The translations under genes and the position numbers were made by a program. A stretch of DNA of 64,000 nucleotides from Lachnospiraceae bacterium NC2008. GTDB taxonomy: Bacteria > Bacillota > Clostridia > Lachnospirales > Lachnospiraceae. The stretch spans positions 124,001-188,000 of the forward strand of contig JHWS01000004.1 in NCBI GenBank assembly GCA_000687675.1, written 5' to 3'. Below are positions 54,438 through 63,980 of this stretch, one piece after another. Numbering within the stretch: position 1 is the stretch's first letter; every line of letters starts with the position of its first letter. A model generated the notes under the pieces. The model saw nothing but the letters and a program-made list of their open reading frames with translations, was not told the origin of the DNA and did no database searches.

Positions 54438-55886
54438 ATGGATTATAAGGTTGTCATGAAAAAAATCAGGCTTACAGTGCTTGTTGCCTGTTTGGTTACG
54501 GTGCTGGCGCTTATCTTTGCAGTCGGATTGTACATATATATTGATTATATTAATCCGCAAATTTCTGCCAAGGTTGTTTCGATATTTTTGTTAGGTATGG
54601 CGGTTTTATTCTTTATTACTGTCAATGCCGTATCACTTATAAACAAACGCAATTCTGAAGGCATGGTTGTTTATGACCAAGAGGTCAGAAACGACATGGT
54701 TCTCAATGAAAAGATTATCCAGACATTATCAAGAAAATATAATGCTGTATATTATACAGATCTTCTTTCTGGTGAGGTAAGATTCCTGCAAATCGGTTCC
54801 AGAGTTGGTTCTGCTATGGCTGATACATATAAGGAAAAGCATACTTTAGAGTATTACGCCAAGGCTTATGCAGAAAGACTTCTTGCTGAGAAAGACAGAG
54901 AAAAATTTCTCAAAGAGGTTAATACAATTAATCTTGCAGAGAAGATGAAGAATCAGGAAGTATATACTTTTAATTATGATGCAACTAAGGATGATAAGGT
55001 ACTTCATTTTCAGATGAAAGCTATGAAGATAGATGGTGATCCGTCAAAGTTGGTTGTTGGATTTGAAGATGTTGGATATGAACTTGAAGAAGCTATGAAC
55101 CGAAACAAGCTTCTTTCTGCTTCCTTATCACAGGTTGCAACTGCTAACCAGGCAAAGAATCTTTTCCTTAGAAATATGTCTCATGAGATGAGAACTCCTC
55201 TTAATGCAATTCTTGGTTACGCAGATATAATATCTAAAACTGCAGAGGCCACAGATACAATCAAACAGGATGCTGAGACTATCATAGAACAGTCTAACAG
55301 TCTTCTTAAGATGATTGATGATCTTTTATATGTTGGCAAGATACATAATGGCGAACTTACAGTTCACTCATCTATAAAGAGGTTAGATGTAGCTGCTAAA
55401 GGCTTATATGAAGATGCTCAGAAGATTGCAGATGATAAGGGAGTTCCAATTGTATTCCTAGATAGAATAACCAGCCGTGATGTTATCTGCGATTTTAAGA
55501 TGCTTAAGATGGCAGTTATGCATGTTATTGAAAATGCCATTAAGTATTCAGATAAAGGCGAGATAGTTCGAGTTCTTCTTAGAGAAGAAGAGTGTTCTGA
55601 ACCAGATAAGATTCTTATGATTCTCAATGTTGAGGATAAGGGTGTCGGCATGGATTCAGAACAGCTTGATAAGATATTTGATCCATTCGAAAGAGAAAAA
55701 CAGCTCGCAAGCCAGGATATGCACAACTCAGGTATAGGTCTTATGGTTACTAAGGCTATAATAGAGATGATGCATGGTACAATTAATATTACCAGTGAAA
55801 AAGGTGTGGGCACTACTGTAGAAATCAGATTCATACTTCAGAAATATGTTGAGAAAGCTAAGGAAGACGAATCTGAAGAAAATTAG
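54438..55886 (+). CDS. Membrane sensor histidine kinase
   Basis: A 482-residue kinase. Two N-terminal helices (about 10-35 and 45-65), a PAS-like linker (90-215), HisKA with H249 in FLRNMSHEMRTPLNAILGYADI, and HATPase boxes IENAIKYSD (N), VEDKGVGMD (G1) and GIGLMVTKAI (G2). There is no receiver domain and no response regulator nearby, so the partner is elsewhere. ATG 54438 follows AAGGGGGG. A small GCGGC/GCCGC hairpin lies in the leader near 54375. Confidence 0.9.
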   Translation: MDYKVVMKKIRLTVLVACLVTVLALIFAVGLYIYIDYINPQISAKVVSIFLLGMAVLFFITVNAVSLINKRNSEGMVVYDQEVRNDMVLNEKIIQTLSRKYNAVYYTDLLSGEVRFLQIGSRVGSAMADTYKEKHTLEYYAKAYAERLLAEKDREKFLKEVNTINLAEKMKNQEVYTFNYDATKDDKVLHFQMKAMKIDGDPSKLVVGFEDVGYELEEAMNRNKLLSASLSQVATANQAKNLFLRNMSHEMRTPLNAILGYADIISKTAEATDTIKQDAETIIEQSNSLLKMIDDLLYVGKIHNGELTVHSSIKRLDVAAKGLYEDAQKIADDKGVPIVFLDRITSRDVICDFKMLKMAVMHVIENAIKYSDKGEIVRVLLREEECSEPDKILMILNVEDKGVGMDSEQLDKIFDPFEREKQLASQDMHNSGIGLMVTKAIIEMMHGTINITSEKGVGTTVEIRFILQKYVEKAKEDESEEN

Positions 55887-55929
55887 AGGCTAAATAAAGG
55901 CTTTAACAAAAGAAAAGGCTAGATATTAT

Positions 55930-57381
55930 ATGCTTACTTATAATCTTGAAAAGAGGGGCGATGCCCCTCTTTATGAATATTTATACAAGTGTATAAAGAA
56001 TGACATAATCGATGGTCAGCTTAAGGCAGGAGATAAACTGCCGTCTAAAAGGAGACTTGCAGACAATCTTTCTGTAAGTTTAATCACCGTGCAAAATGCA
56101 TATGAACAGCTTCTTCTAGAGGGATATATATTCTCTTTAGAAAAGAAGGGATACTATGTGGCAGAGATAGATACACTGCCTAGTATAGGAAGTAAAAATG
56201 ACAGCAATAAAAGTTCTAAAAGTGAACTAAGTATTAAAAGCAAAGCTTGCGTAGATGCCAGAAAGTCTAAGCATGTAGAAGAGGATGAGAAGCAGGCAGA
56301 TTATAAGGCTGACTTTACGGCAAGCCACGGCTATGAAAAGTTATTCCCTTTCCCAACTTGGGCAAGGCTTATGAGAAAGACCTTGCTTAATGATAAGCCG
56401 GAGGCATTTTTAGCTAAGACAAGTACTGGTTCTAAGAGGTTAAGAGAAACTTTATCCAGATACTTATATGAATTTAGAGGGCTTAATGTATCTGCTGACA
56501 ATATAGTTATAGGTGCAGGTATGGAGTACCTATATGGACTTCTTGTTCAACTCCTTGGAAGAGACAAGATGATAGCTGTTGAGGATCCTGGCCACAGCAA
56601 GGTGTATAAGATATATGAAAGTAATGGGGTTAAAACTCTTCATGTACCTATTGATAATGACGGGCTCATACCAGACAAGATAGATATAAAGAAGGTTTCG
56701 GCTATACATATTACTCCTTCACATCATTTCCCTATGGGAGTAACTATGCCGGCATCAAGAAGACACAGCATAGTCAGACTTGCTATAGATAATGATAAAT
56801 ACATTATCGAAGATGACTTTGATAGTGAATTTAGATATGAACTAAGGCCGCTTCCTACACTAGCCAGTCTTGCCATGGACAATGTTATCTATATGAATAC
56901 CTTCTCAAAATCCATGATGGGAGTTGTGCGTATAGCTTATATGGTGCTGCCGGACAGACTTATGGATATATATAAGGAGACACTTGGTTTTTATTCATCA
57001 ACTGTACCTGCTATGGAACAGTTTACCCTGGCATCTTTTATAGAAGAAGGTTTTTATGAAAGACATATAAACAGGGTAAGATTGTATTTTAAAAGAAGAA
57101 AGCAGGACTTTAAGGAAGCTTTTGCAGATTCTAAACTTAGTGAGTATGGTGCTATGGCTGAAAATACTGGCGGCGGCCACTGTATCATAAAACTGAATGA
57201 TAGCATAGACGAGGCAGAGCTTAGAGATAAGCTTGAGAAGAATAGAATAAAAATTTATTTTGTGTCTCAGTACTGCTATAAGACTGGATGTAAGTATAGA
57301 AATACCCTTGTTGTAAACTATAGCGATATAGAGAAAGAAGAATTAATAAAGGTGTTTAACAACATAACTAATATGATATAA
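55930..57381 (+). CDS. MocR/GntR family PLP-dependent transcriptional regulator
   Basis: A 483-residue fusion. An N-terminal GntR winged helix (about 10-75: IIDGQLKAGDKLPSKRRLADNLSVSLITVQNAYEQL) is followed by an aminotransferase class I domain. The likely PLP lysine is K327 in NTFSKSMMGVVR, after the HHFPMGVTMP and EDDFDSEFR motifs. Members include PdxR and GabR; which one is not evident from the neighbours. Confidence 0.88.
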   Translation: MLTYNLEKRGDAPLYEYLYKCIKNDIIDGQLKAGDKLPSKRRLADNLSVSLITVQNAYEQLLLEGYIFSLEKKGYYVAEIDTLPSIGSKNDSNKSSKSELSIKSKACVDARKSKHVEEDEKQADYKADFTASHGYEKLFPFPTWARLMRKTLLNDKPEAFLAKTSTGSKRLRETLSRYLYEFRGLNVSADNIVIGAGMEYLYGLLVQLLGRDKMIAVEDPGHSKVYKIYESNGVKTLHVPIDNDGLIPDKIDIKKVSAIHITPSHHFPMGVTMPASRRHSIVRLAIDNDKYIIEDDFDSEFRYELRPLPTLASLAMDNVIYMNTFSKSMMGVVRIAYMVLPDRLMDIYKETLGFYSSTVPAMEQFTLASFIEEGFYERHINRVRLYFKRRKQDFKEAFADSKLSEYGAMAENTGGGHCIIKLNDSIDEAELRDKLEKNRIKIYFVSQYCYKTGCKYRNTLVVNYSDIEKEELIKVFNNITNMI

Positions 57382-57470
57382 AAGAGTGCCCAGGCAGGAG
57401 AAAATATTAAAAAAACCATAAATCTGTGGTTACTAATTCGTGTAATAAACTAGAAAGGAGCAAAAACCAG

Positions 57471-57505
57471 ATTTTCTTTTCCTTTACGAAAGAAAATAGT
57501 ATAAT
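57471..57505 (+). promoter_or_regulatory. Possible promoter region of the MoxR operon
   Basis: Inverted repeat ATTTTCTTT / AAAGAAAAT (57471-57497, 9-bp gap) directly before a TATAAT at 57500-57505. No good -35 is seen. Confidence 0.4.
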
Positions 57506-57547
57506 GTTATAGGCAAAAATAAAAATTCTAATTAAGGGGATTTAAAA

Positions 57548-58540
57548 ATGGAAGAATCAAAAATTCTTATTACTAATGCTGACTTAGAGAAAGCAAAGAA
57601 AATCACAGGAGATATTACAGCTTACTATCAGAGTAAAGTAGTTGGACAGTCATGGCTTGGCTTTTCACTTCTTATATCTCTTATTACCAATGGACACATA
57701 CTTCTTGAATCTGTTCCAGGTCTTGCAAAGACAACAGCTGCAAGTGTTATGACACAGGCTGTAGGTGGTACATTCTCAAGAATCCAGTGTACACCTGACT
57801 TACTTCCAAGTGACATCATTGGTACACAGACATACAACATGCAGACTAATTCTTTTGAAACAAAGATTGGTCCTGTTGATGCTAACTTCGTTCTCCTTGA
57901 TGAAATTAATAGATCAAGTGCTAAGACACAGTCAGCTATGCTTGAAGCCATGCAGGAAAGATCAGTAAGTATTGCAGGTCAGGAGCATAAGCTTCCTAAA
58001 GTATTTATCGTTATTGCAACTCAGAACCCAGTAGAGCAGGAAGGTACTTACGTACTTGCAGAAGCTCAGCTTGATAGATTCCTTCTTAAGGAAGTTATCG
58101 AGTATCCAGATGCTAAGGGTGAAATCGAGATTCTTAACCGTATCGAGAATGATGTATTCTCAGATGTTAAATGTGTGGCATCACTTGAGGATATCGTTTA
58201 CCTTCAGGAACTTTGTAAGAAGGTATATATTGATGAGTCGGTTAAGAAGTACATCGTTGATATAGTTCAGGCAACAAGAAGAACAAAGCAGATTCTTGAC
58301 CCATCACTTTCACAGTATGTATCTATGGGTGCAAGTACAAGAGCTGCTATAGCATTTATGCAGGTTGCTAAGGGCGTTGCTCTTGCTAATGGTAGAGCAT
58401 ATTGTACACCAGATGATGTAAAGATGATGCGCTACGAAGTTCTTAGACACAGAATCGTTCTTAACTATGCTGCATATGCAGATGGAGTTAAGGCTGAAGA
58501 AATTATTGATGCAATTATAGGAACAGTACCAACACCATGA
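57548..58540 (+). CDS. MoxR family AAA+ ATPase
   Basis: A 330-residue MoxR. Walker A ESVPGLAKTT, Walker B VLLDEINRSSAKTQSAMLEAMQER, sensor 1 IATQNPVEQEGTYVLAEAQLDRFLLK, and the C-terminal lid with GASTRAAIAFMQVAKG. MoxR proteins act with VWA proteins as chaperones or maturation factors. It overlaps the DUF58 gene by 4 bp, first gene of a Bat-like operon. Confidence 0.93.
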   Translation: MEESKILITNADLEKAKKITGDITAYYQSKVVGQSWLGFSLLISLITNGHILLESVPGLAKTTAASVMTQAVGGTFSRIQCTPDLLPSDIIGTQTYNMQTNSFETKIGPVDANFVLLDEINRSSAKTQSAMLEAMQERSVSIAGQEHKLPKVFIVIATQNPVEQEGTYVLAEAQLDRFLLKEVIEYPDAKGEIEILNRIENDVFSDVKCVASLEDIVYLQELCKKVYIDESVKKYIVDIVQATRRTKQILDPSLSQYVSMGASTRAAIAFMQVAKGVALANGRAYCTPDDVKMMRYEVLRHRIVLNYAAYADGVKAEEIIDAIIGTVPTP

Positions 58541-59427
58541 TTCAGATGAGTAATATTCTGAAGGTTAAAGCTAACCTCAGAAAGTACAAAACAATAAAGA
58601 CAAACAAAAGCACATCAAGAATCATAGATGGCTCTTATAACTCAGTTTATAAGGGAAGAAGTATGAACTTTGATGAGCTTAGGGATTATGTGCCTGGTGA
58701 TGAAATCAGGGATATTGACTGGAAAGCTACAGCTCGTAGCCAGAAGGTTCTTGTTCGTCAGTTTATTGCTGAGAAGAAGCACAATATTATGCTTGTTATT
58801 GACACTAACAAGAGGATGCTTGGTCAGACAAGACACGGTATCGATAAGAAGGAAGCAGGACTTATATCTGCTGGCGGACTTGCTTACCTTGTTGGTGGCA
58901 ACGGAGACTATGTAGGAGCTACCTTCTGTAAGGGAGACGGCCTTGTGCAGTACTTCCCGCTTAAGACAGGTATGATCAATATTGAGAATATCCTTGCAAA
59001 CTATGATTCATCAGTTACAGAAGATAATACTTCCTCTATTCAAAAATGCCTGGAATACCTTATCCATAGAAGTTCTACAAAGATGATTATTGTAATCGTT
59101 ACAGATCTTTATGGTATATGCAGTATAGATGAAGCTATGCTTAAGCGTCTTGTATTTATGAATGATGTTCTTCTTATTAACGTCAGCGATACAGACACTA
59201 TGGGTAAGAAGGTATATAACTATACAACTAATTCATACCTTCCGGCATTTATCAGTGAGAGCAAATCTCTTGCAAGAAGAGAAACATATAACAGAAACCG
59301 TATGCAGGAGATGGCAAGAACAAGACTTAATAAGTACGGCATTGCTTCTATTACGGTAGATGATCCAGAGGATATTGATGTTCAGATAGCTTCGCTGTTT
59401 GAAATGAGAAAGAGAATGAAAAATTAG
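58537..59427 (+). CDS. DUF58 domain-containing protein
   Basis: A 296-residue cytoplasmic DUF58 protein. The core signature YVPGDEIRDIDWKATARSQKVLVRQF (about 49-74) is intact, followed by a VWA-like fold (MLVIDTN...). It lacks the N-terminal membrane helices seen in many DUF58 proteins. Co-transcribed with moxR. Confidence 0.9.
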   Translation: MIQMSNILKVKANLRKYKTIKTNKSTSRIIDGSYNSVYKGRSMNFDELRDYVPGDEIRDIDWKATARSQKVLVRQFIAEKKHNIMLVIDTNKRMLGQTRHGIDKKEAGLISAGGLAYLVGGNGDYVGATFCKGDGLVQYFPLKTGMINIENILANYDSSVTEDNTSSIQKCLEYLIHRSSTKMIIVIVTDLYGICSIDEAMLKRLVFMNDVLLINVSDTDTMGKKVYNYTTNSYLPAFISESKSLARRETYNRNRMQEMARTRLNKYGIASITVDDPEDIDVQIASLFEMRKRMKN

Positions 59428-59456
59428 GGTTTGCAAACTAAGTTTGAGGAAAACAT

Positions 59457-59927
59457 ATGGAGACTAGTGTTAAGTTACAAGATGGTTTTTCTTATTCATT
59501 ATTACCGATTATAGGTTTAATCATTATTATAGTTGCTACAGTTTTAGTAGTTATTATCATGGAAATCATGAAGGCAACTGAGAAAAAGGCTAAGAAGAAG
59601 CCGGTTGTTAAGATTCCATCAGATATAACAACTATAAGAGCTAAGTACTTACTGGCACTTGATAAGGTTAAACTCGATTTTGAAGATGGTAAGATTTCCA
59701 TAAGAGAAACTTATACTTTAATGAGTAGTATAATAAGAGAATTTATTCATAAGACTACAGGTATCAACGTAAAGAACTATTCTTTACAGGACATAAGAAC
59801 TCTTGATATGCCTATACTTGAACAGCTCGTTACAGAGTATTATGCACCTGAATTCGCACGAGAATCAAATGGTGATGTTCAGTTATCTTATGAAAAAACC
59901 AGAAAGGCCATGGAAGAATGGAATTAA
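59457..59927 (+). CDS. Small membrane protein of the MoxR/VWA operon (DUF4381-like)
   Basis: A 156-residue protein with one N-terminal membrane helix (about 15-38), a lysine-rich stretch and a helical cytoplasmic part. The position between DUF58 and VWA genes matches DUF4381-type components; the sequence resemblance is weak. Overlaps the next gene by 10 bp. Confidence 0.65.
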   Translation: METSVKLQDGFSYSLLPIIGLIIIIVATVLVVIIMEIMKATEKKAKKKPVVKIPSDITTIRAKYLLALDKVKLDFEDGKISIRETYTLMSSIIREFIHKTTGINVKNYSLQDIRTLDMPILEQLVTEYYAPEFARESNGDVQLSYEKTRKAMEEWN

Positions 59928-60940
59928 AATACAACTTTGTATTATACATATGTGTTGGCGTTGTATTATTCCTTATTCTTTTTAGATTTAGAAAGAAGAA
60001 GGGATATGCTGATGGTAAGAAGTTATCTTCTCTAGCATTTATCGAGAAGGAATCAACATATAAAACAAGAATGGCTATATTTAAAACTCTTGTTTTCTTT
60101 GCTAAAACTTTATGTATCATCGCTATCTGTGCCAGTATGGTTCTTATTTCAAGACCATATAAAACACATATAACTACAACAGAAGAGAATAACAGAGATA
60201 TTATGCTTTGCCTTGATGTATCAACATCAGTTGATGAGCTTAATGAAACTCTCTGCGATACTCTTATTGATACAGTTGAACAGCTTAAGGGTGAGCGATT
60301 CGGTATCGTAATATTTAATACCAGCCCGGTAGTTGTATGTCCTCTTACAGATGACTATGAGTATATTATAGAGACTTTAACTACTATAAAGAAGGCTCTT
60401 AAGAGTAGAAACAGTTACTTCTTCTCATATGATGATGATGACTGGATGTATCTTTATAACTTCATCTCATCAGGTACTATTACAGGTAATGAGACAAGAG
60501 GATCTTCTCTTATAGGTACTGGTCTTGCAGCAACAGTTAACAACTTTGCGGGACTTGGTGAAGAAGGAGATAACAGAACAAGAGTCGTTATCATCTCAAC
60601 TGATAATGACGTTATGGGTAACGAAATTATTACTATGCCAGAGGCAGGAGATATTCTTAGAGATAGAAAGATTGTTTGCTATGGTATAGCACCAGATTTT
60701 ATATATCCAGATGACAGACAGGAGTTCCAAAGAACTGTTGAAGAAACAGGAGGAAAGCTTTTCATTGAAGGTAAGTCTGGTAACGTTGACACTATAGTTG
60801 CTGAGATCCAGAAACTTGAAGCAACACAGATAGAGACTAAGAAAGAATATAACGATGTTGAATATCCATTTGTGCCATTTATGGTTCTTTTAGTAGCAGC
60901 CAGCACAATGATAGTTCTTGCTAAAATATCTAAGGTATAA
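59918..60940 (+). CDS. VWA domain-containing membrane protein (BatA-like)
   Basis: A 340-residue protein with an N-terminal helix (about 5-22), a second helix near 60-78, a VWA domain with the MIDAS motif LDVSTSVDE, and a C-terminal helix (about 315-335). This arrangement is that of BatA. It probably displays a metal-binding interaction domain outside the membrane, loaded by MoxR. Confidence 0.85.
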   Translation: MELKYNFVLYICVGVVLFLILFRFRKKKGYADGKKLSSLAFIEKESTYKTRMAIFKTLVFFAKTLCIIAICASMVLISRPYKTHITTTEENNRDIMLCLDVSTSVDELNETLCDTLIDTVEQLKGERFGIVIFNTSPVVVCPLTDDYEYIIETLTTIKKALKSRNSYFFSYDDDDWMYLYNFISSGTITGNETRGSSLIGTGLAATVNNFAGLGEEGDNRTRVVIISTDNDVMGNEIITMPEAGDILRDRKIVCYGIAPDFIYPDDRQEFQRTVEETGGKLFIEGKSGNVDTIVAEIQKLEATQIETKKEYNDVEYPFVPFMVLLVAASTMIVLAKISKV

Positions 60941-60957
60941 AAGGAACGATTATTACT

Positions 60958-61911
60958 ATGATAATAAGACCTATGATCCCTATATGGGTTATGGCTATAA
61001 TATGCGGCGTACTTCTCATATGTAAGAGAAAAGGCGTATGGCCATATATAAGACAAATAATACTTATACTTTTACTTTTTGCTCTTAACTTAAGGCCACA
61101 GCTTGTTAGCCAAAAGAGTGAGGTAAGAGTAGAAAAGACCAATGCTTATGTTGTATTTGCAGTAGATGATACTATAAGTATGCTTGCTCAGGACTACGAT
61201 GGTTCAAGAACAAGATTATATGGAGTTAACAAGGATTGCTGCGAGATAATAGACGCTGTATACGGAGCTAAGTTCTCTGTTATAACATTTAACAATGAAG
61301 CTCAGGTAGTATCACCTGTAACAAGCGATGGTAACTTTGCTAAGTCTACTATAGAGTCAATATATCCTCTTAGTACTTATACAGCACAGGGTACCAACTT
61401 AAGCTTAAGTAAGGATGTAATACTTAAGCATCTTAAGAAGCTTAGAGAAAAAGGTGATGGAAGCATCTGCCTTGTATTTATCAGCGATGGTGAGAATACT
61501 AACGGAAAGAAGCTTGAGTCATTTAAAGATGTAGCTAAGTATGTAGACTGCGGTGCAGTTCTTGGATATGGTACTGAAAAAGGTGGCAAGATGTACTACG
61601 AGGAGTATGGATACAAGGGCGATTATGTTAAGGATACAAGCTCTTATCCAGAAAAGGATGCTATATCTAAGATAGATGAGAAGAATCTTAAAGCTGTAGC
61701 AAAAGATCTTGGTGTTAAGTATTACAACATGAATACTACTAGTACAGACAAGATGATTGAAGATTTAACAGCAAATCTTACTAAGGCAGAAGAAGTAACA
61801 GAAGTTGAAGGCTATAAGGATTTATACTATTTCATAGCTATGCCTATAGTTCTTCTCTTAATCATAGAGATGTTACTTCTTAAGAAGAAAACAAGACAGT
61901 ATTCAAAGTAA
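60958..61911 (+). CDS. VWA domain-containing membrane protein (BatB-like)
   Basis: A 317-residue paralogue of the preceding gene with the same topology. The MIDAS reads VDDTISM, with threonine for the first serine, which should still bind metal. A C-terminal helix (about 288-308) anchors it. Confidence 0.83.
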   Translation: MIIRPMIPIWVMAIICGVLLICKRKGVWPYIRQIILILLLFALNLRPQLVSQKSEVRVEKTNAYVVFAVDDTISMLAQDYDGSRTRLYGVNKDCCEIIDAVYGAKFSVITFNNEAQVVSPVTSDGNFAKSTIESIYPLSTYTAQGTNLSLSKDVILKHLKKLREKGDGSICLVFISDGENTNGKKLESFKDVAKYVDCGAVLGYGTEKGGKMYYEEYGYKGDYVKDTSSYPEKDAISKIDEKNLKAVAKDLGVKYYNMNTTSTDKMIEDLTANLTKAEEVTEVEGYKDLYYFIAMPIVLLLIIEMLLLKKKTRQYSK

Positions 61912-61949
61912 AAAGGGATAAACTCTAATCTAAAAAGGAGAATGAGCTT

Positions 61950-62756
61950 ATGAAGAGATTTGTAAGTATAGTGTGGTTATTATCACTGCTTGCTCTGGCA
62001 TACTTTATAGTGATGTATGTAAGCAATGAAAAGTATATAGAGAATATGAATAATGGAGTATACAAGGACAACAATCTTGGAGTTCTTGGATTTACACAGC
62101 CTTATGTTGCTCCTTATAATGAAGGTAACAAGTATTACAAGATGGGCGACTACGAAACAGCAATTAAGTACTATAACAAGGCTCTTGAGATGCCTCATCC
62201 AGAGAGTAAGGACTGTATGATGAGAATCAACAAGGTACTTTGTTTGGTTGCTCCATACGATGAAGAGTTTATCGAGAACATTAAGCTAGAAGAAATAGAT
62301 CCAACTATTGAAAAACTTAGAGCAGCAATTGATGTTCTTACTGAAAAGGGCTGCGCTGGAAAAGAAGAAGGCGAAAAAGGTCACAATGATGATGCCCAGC
62401 AGCTTAAGGAAGATATAGAAGAGCTTATTAAGAAGCTTGAAGATATGAAGAACCAGCAGCAACAACAGCAGCAGGGTGGTGGCGGTCAGAGTCAGGATCC
62501 AAATCAGGACCCTAACCAAGATCCTAACCAGGATCCAAACCAGGACCCAAACCAGGACCCAAACCAAGATCCTAACCAGAATCCAAACCAGGACCCAAAT
62601 CAGGATCCTAACCAGAATCAGACTCCTGAGCAGCAACAGCAGCAGGATAAGTTAGACCAGCTTGGTGATCTTCAGAGACAAAGTAATAAAGAACGTAATC
62701 AGGAGATAGGATCTTCAAATTATGACTATAATTACTTCAACGGTGATATTTGGTAA
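61950..62756 (+). CDS. TPR protein with DPNQ repeats (BatC-like)
   Basis: A 268-residue protein. An N-terminal membrane helix or signal (about 5-25) is followed by a TPR unit (GNKYYKMGDYETAIKYYNKALEM, about 52-75), a charged helical region, a Gln/Gly stretch and ten tandem DPNQ-type tetrapeptides (62496-62615). Position and parts match BatC. The repeat is likely a flexible extracellular linker. Confidence 0.78.
   Translation: MKRFVSIVWLLSLLALAYFIVMYVSNEKYIENMNNGVYKDNNLGVLGFTQPYVAPYNEGNKYYKMGDYETAIKYYNKALEMPHPESKDCMMRINKVLCLVAPYDEEFIENIKLEEIDPTIEKLRAAIDVLTEKGCAGKEEGEKGHNDDAQQLKEDIEELIKKLEDMKNQQQQQQQGGGGQSQDPNQDPNQDPNQDPNQDPNQDPNQDPNQNPNQDPNQDPNQNQTPEQQQQQDKLDQLGDLQRQSNKERNQEIGSSNYDYNYFNGDIW
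62496..62615 (+). repeat. Ten 12-bp coding tandem repeats (DPNQ)
   Basis: Ten 12-bp units encode nine DPNQ and one NPNQ. Synonymous differences between units (CCA/CCT/CCC, AAT/AAC, CAG/CAA) show selection for the peptide. Confidence 0.85.
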
Positions 62757-62767
62757 GGAGGGGAAAG

Positions 62768-63331
62768 GTGGAAGTATCTAGAGAATACCTTATGGATGAA
62801 TTTCCATATTACATGGGAATAATAAAAGGAAGGGGTTATGCTCTTCCAGAAGATATGAAAGACTGGGAGTTATATGATATCTACGAATCATTAGAAGATG
62901 ATGAGAAGAAGGATTATATAACATTTATATATGATGGCGATGCGCTGACAGAAGACTTTATCAAGCAAATATTCGACCTTGGTCTTGATAATGAAGCTGC
63001 AGCATATGCAATAAAGCTATTTAGAAAAGAGTTCTCGCAGAAAACTGTTGAGGACTTTATTGACTTTGGTATAGATAAGGATTCTCTTAGAATCGTTATG
63101 GAGATGTATGATGGGAAACTTGATTTTCCTCGTATTGTAGATGTGGCCAATGCTCTTGAAGATGAAGATATCGTAAAGAGACTGGTTGATAATACTGATG
63201 ACAAAGCTGACGTTGATGAGATAGAGGACCTTCTTTCTATATTTGATGATAAAATATATGAAGAGTTACTTCCTCATATCAATAGTCTTAATAGTACTGA
63301 TAAGAAATATATTATTTCTCAGTGGGGATAA
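62768..63331 (+). CDS. Acidic protein of unknown function
   Basis: A 187-residue soluble, acidic, helical protein. It is rich in repeated short helices of the form (DF)IDFGIDKDSL and DLGLDNEAA, reminiscent of helical repeat proteins. GTG 62768 with AAGGAGGGG about 6 bp upstream is the start, just past the BatC-like stop. It belongs to the MoxR operon by position. No family recognised. Confidence 0.68.
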   Translation: MEVSREYLMDEFPYYMGIIKGRGYALPEDMKDWELYDIYESLEDDEKKDYITFIYDGDALTEDFIKQIFDLGLDNEAAAYAIKLFRKEFSQKTVEDFIDFGIDKDSLRIVMEMYDGKLDFPRIVDVANALEDEDIVKRLVDNTDDKADVDEIEDLLSIFDDKIYEELLPHINSLNSTDKKYIISQWG

Positions 63332-63362
63332 GTTTACTTATTCTTACTGATTGGAGAAGCTG

Positions 63363-63980
63363 ATGGCTTACGATAAAGATTTAGTAGCAGCAAAACTTAG
63401 AAGATGGGAAAAGTTCCTTGAGAACTATTCTTTACCATCATGGGATGAGATACCTAACTTTGGTTTATATATGGAGCAGGTAGTTACTCTTTTATATGAG
63501 TATGTTGACTATCTTCCTCCAGAGCTTAAGGACGAACAGGTTGTTACTCCTTCAGCAATCAATAACTATGTTAGAACTAAGGTAATGCCTGAACCTGTAA
63601 AGAAGAGATATTACAGGATTCATATTGCATATCTTATTATGATATGTACTCTTAAGCAAACACTGTCTATATCACTTATTCAGAAGATTATTCCTACTGG
63701 AATAGATGAGTCTGAAGTTAAGAAGATATACTCAGCATATGTATCCAGACATGGATTATCATCGAAAGCATTTATCCATATTGTTAGGTTATTGGGAGCA
63801 GATATACTTAACCATGAGGAAGAGAATGAATTAGTAGCAAAGGATACAAGTGATCTTATATTTACCGTTGCCTTAATGGGTGGATTTTCTAAATTACTTG
63901 CCGACAAACTTATACTACTTGAAGGCAAGGATATTAATAACGGGGGTAGTATAGAAATTGAGCAAGGACCTAAAGACTAA
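63363..63980 (+). CDS. DUF1836 domain-containing protein
   Basis: A 205-residue DUF1836 protein. The core reads PNFGLYMEQVVTLLYEYVDYL, then VTPSAINNYVRTKVMP and YYRIHIAYLIMICTLKQTLS, which looks like a MerR-type helix-turn-helix with its wing. It is probably a transcription factor of unknown target. ATG 63363 is preferred to TTG 63351. It closes the window. Confidence 0.85.
   Translation: MAYDKDLVAAKLRRWEKFLENYSLPSWDEIPNFGLYMEQVVTLLYEYVDYLPPELKDEQVVTPSAINNYVRTKVMPEPVKKRYYRIHIAYLIMICTLKQTLSISLIQKIIPTGIDESEVKKIYSAYVSRHGLSSKAFIHIVRLLGADILNHEEENELVAKDTSDLIFTVALMGGFSKLLADKLILLEGKDINNGGSIEIEQGPKD

Noticed and set aside
62496-62615. CRISPR-like repeat array
   Set aside because: Units are contiguous 12-bp coding repeats without spacers.
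62286-62636. Antisense open frame over the DPNQ repeat
   Set aside because: The 12-bp coding repeat keeps the opposite strand free of stops; the translation is a low-complexity V/L/I/W pattern with no support.
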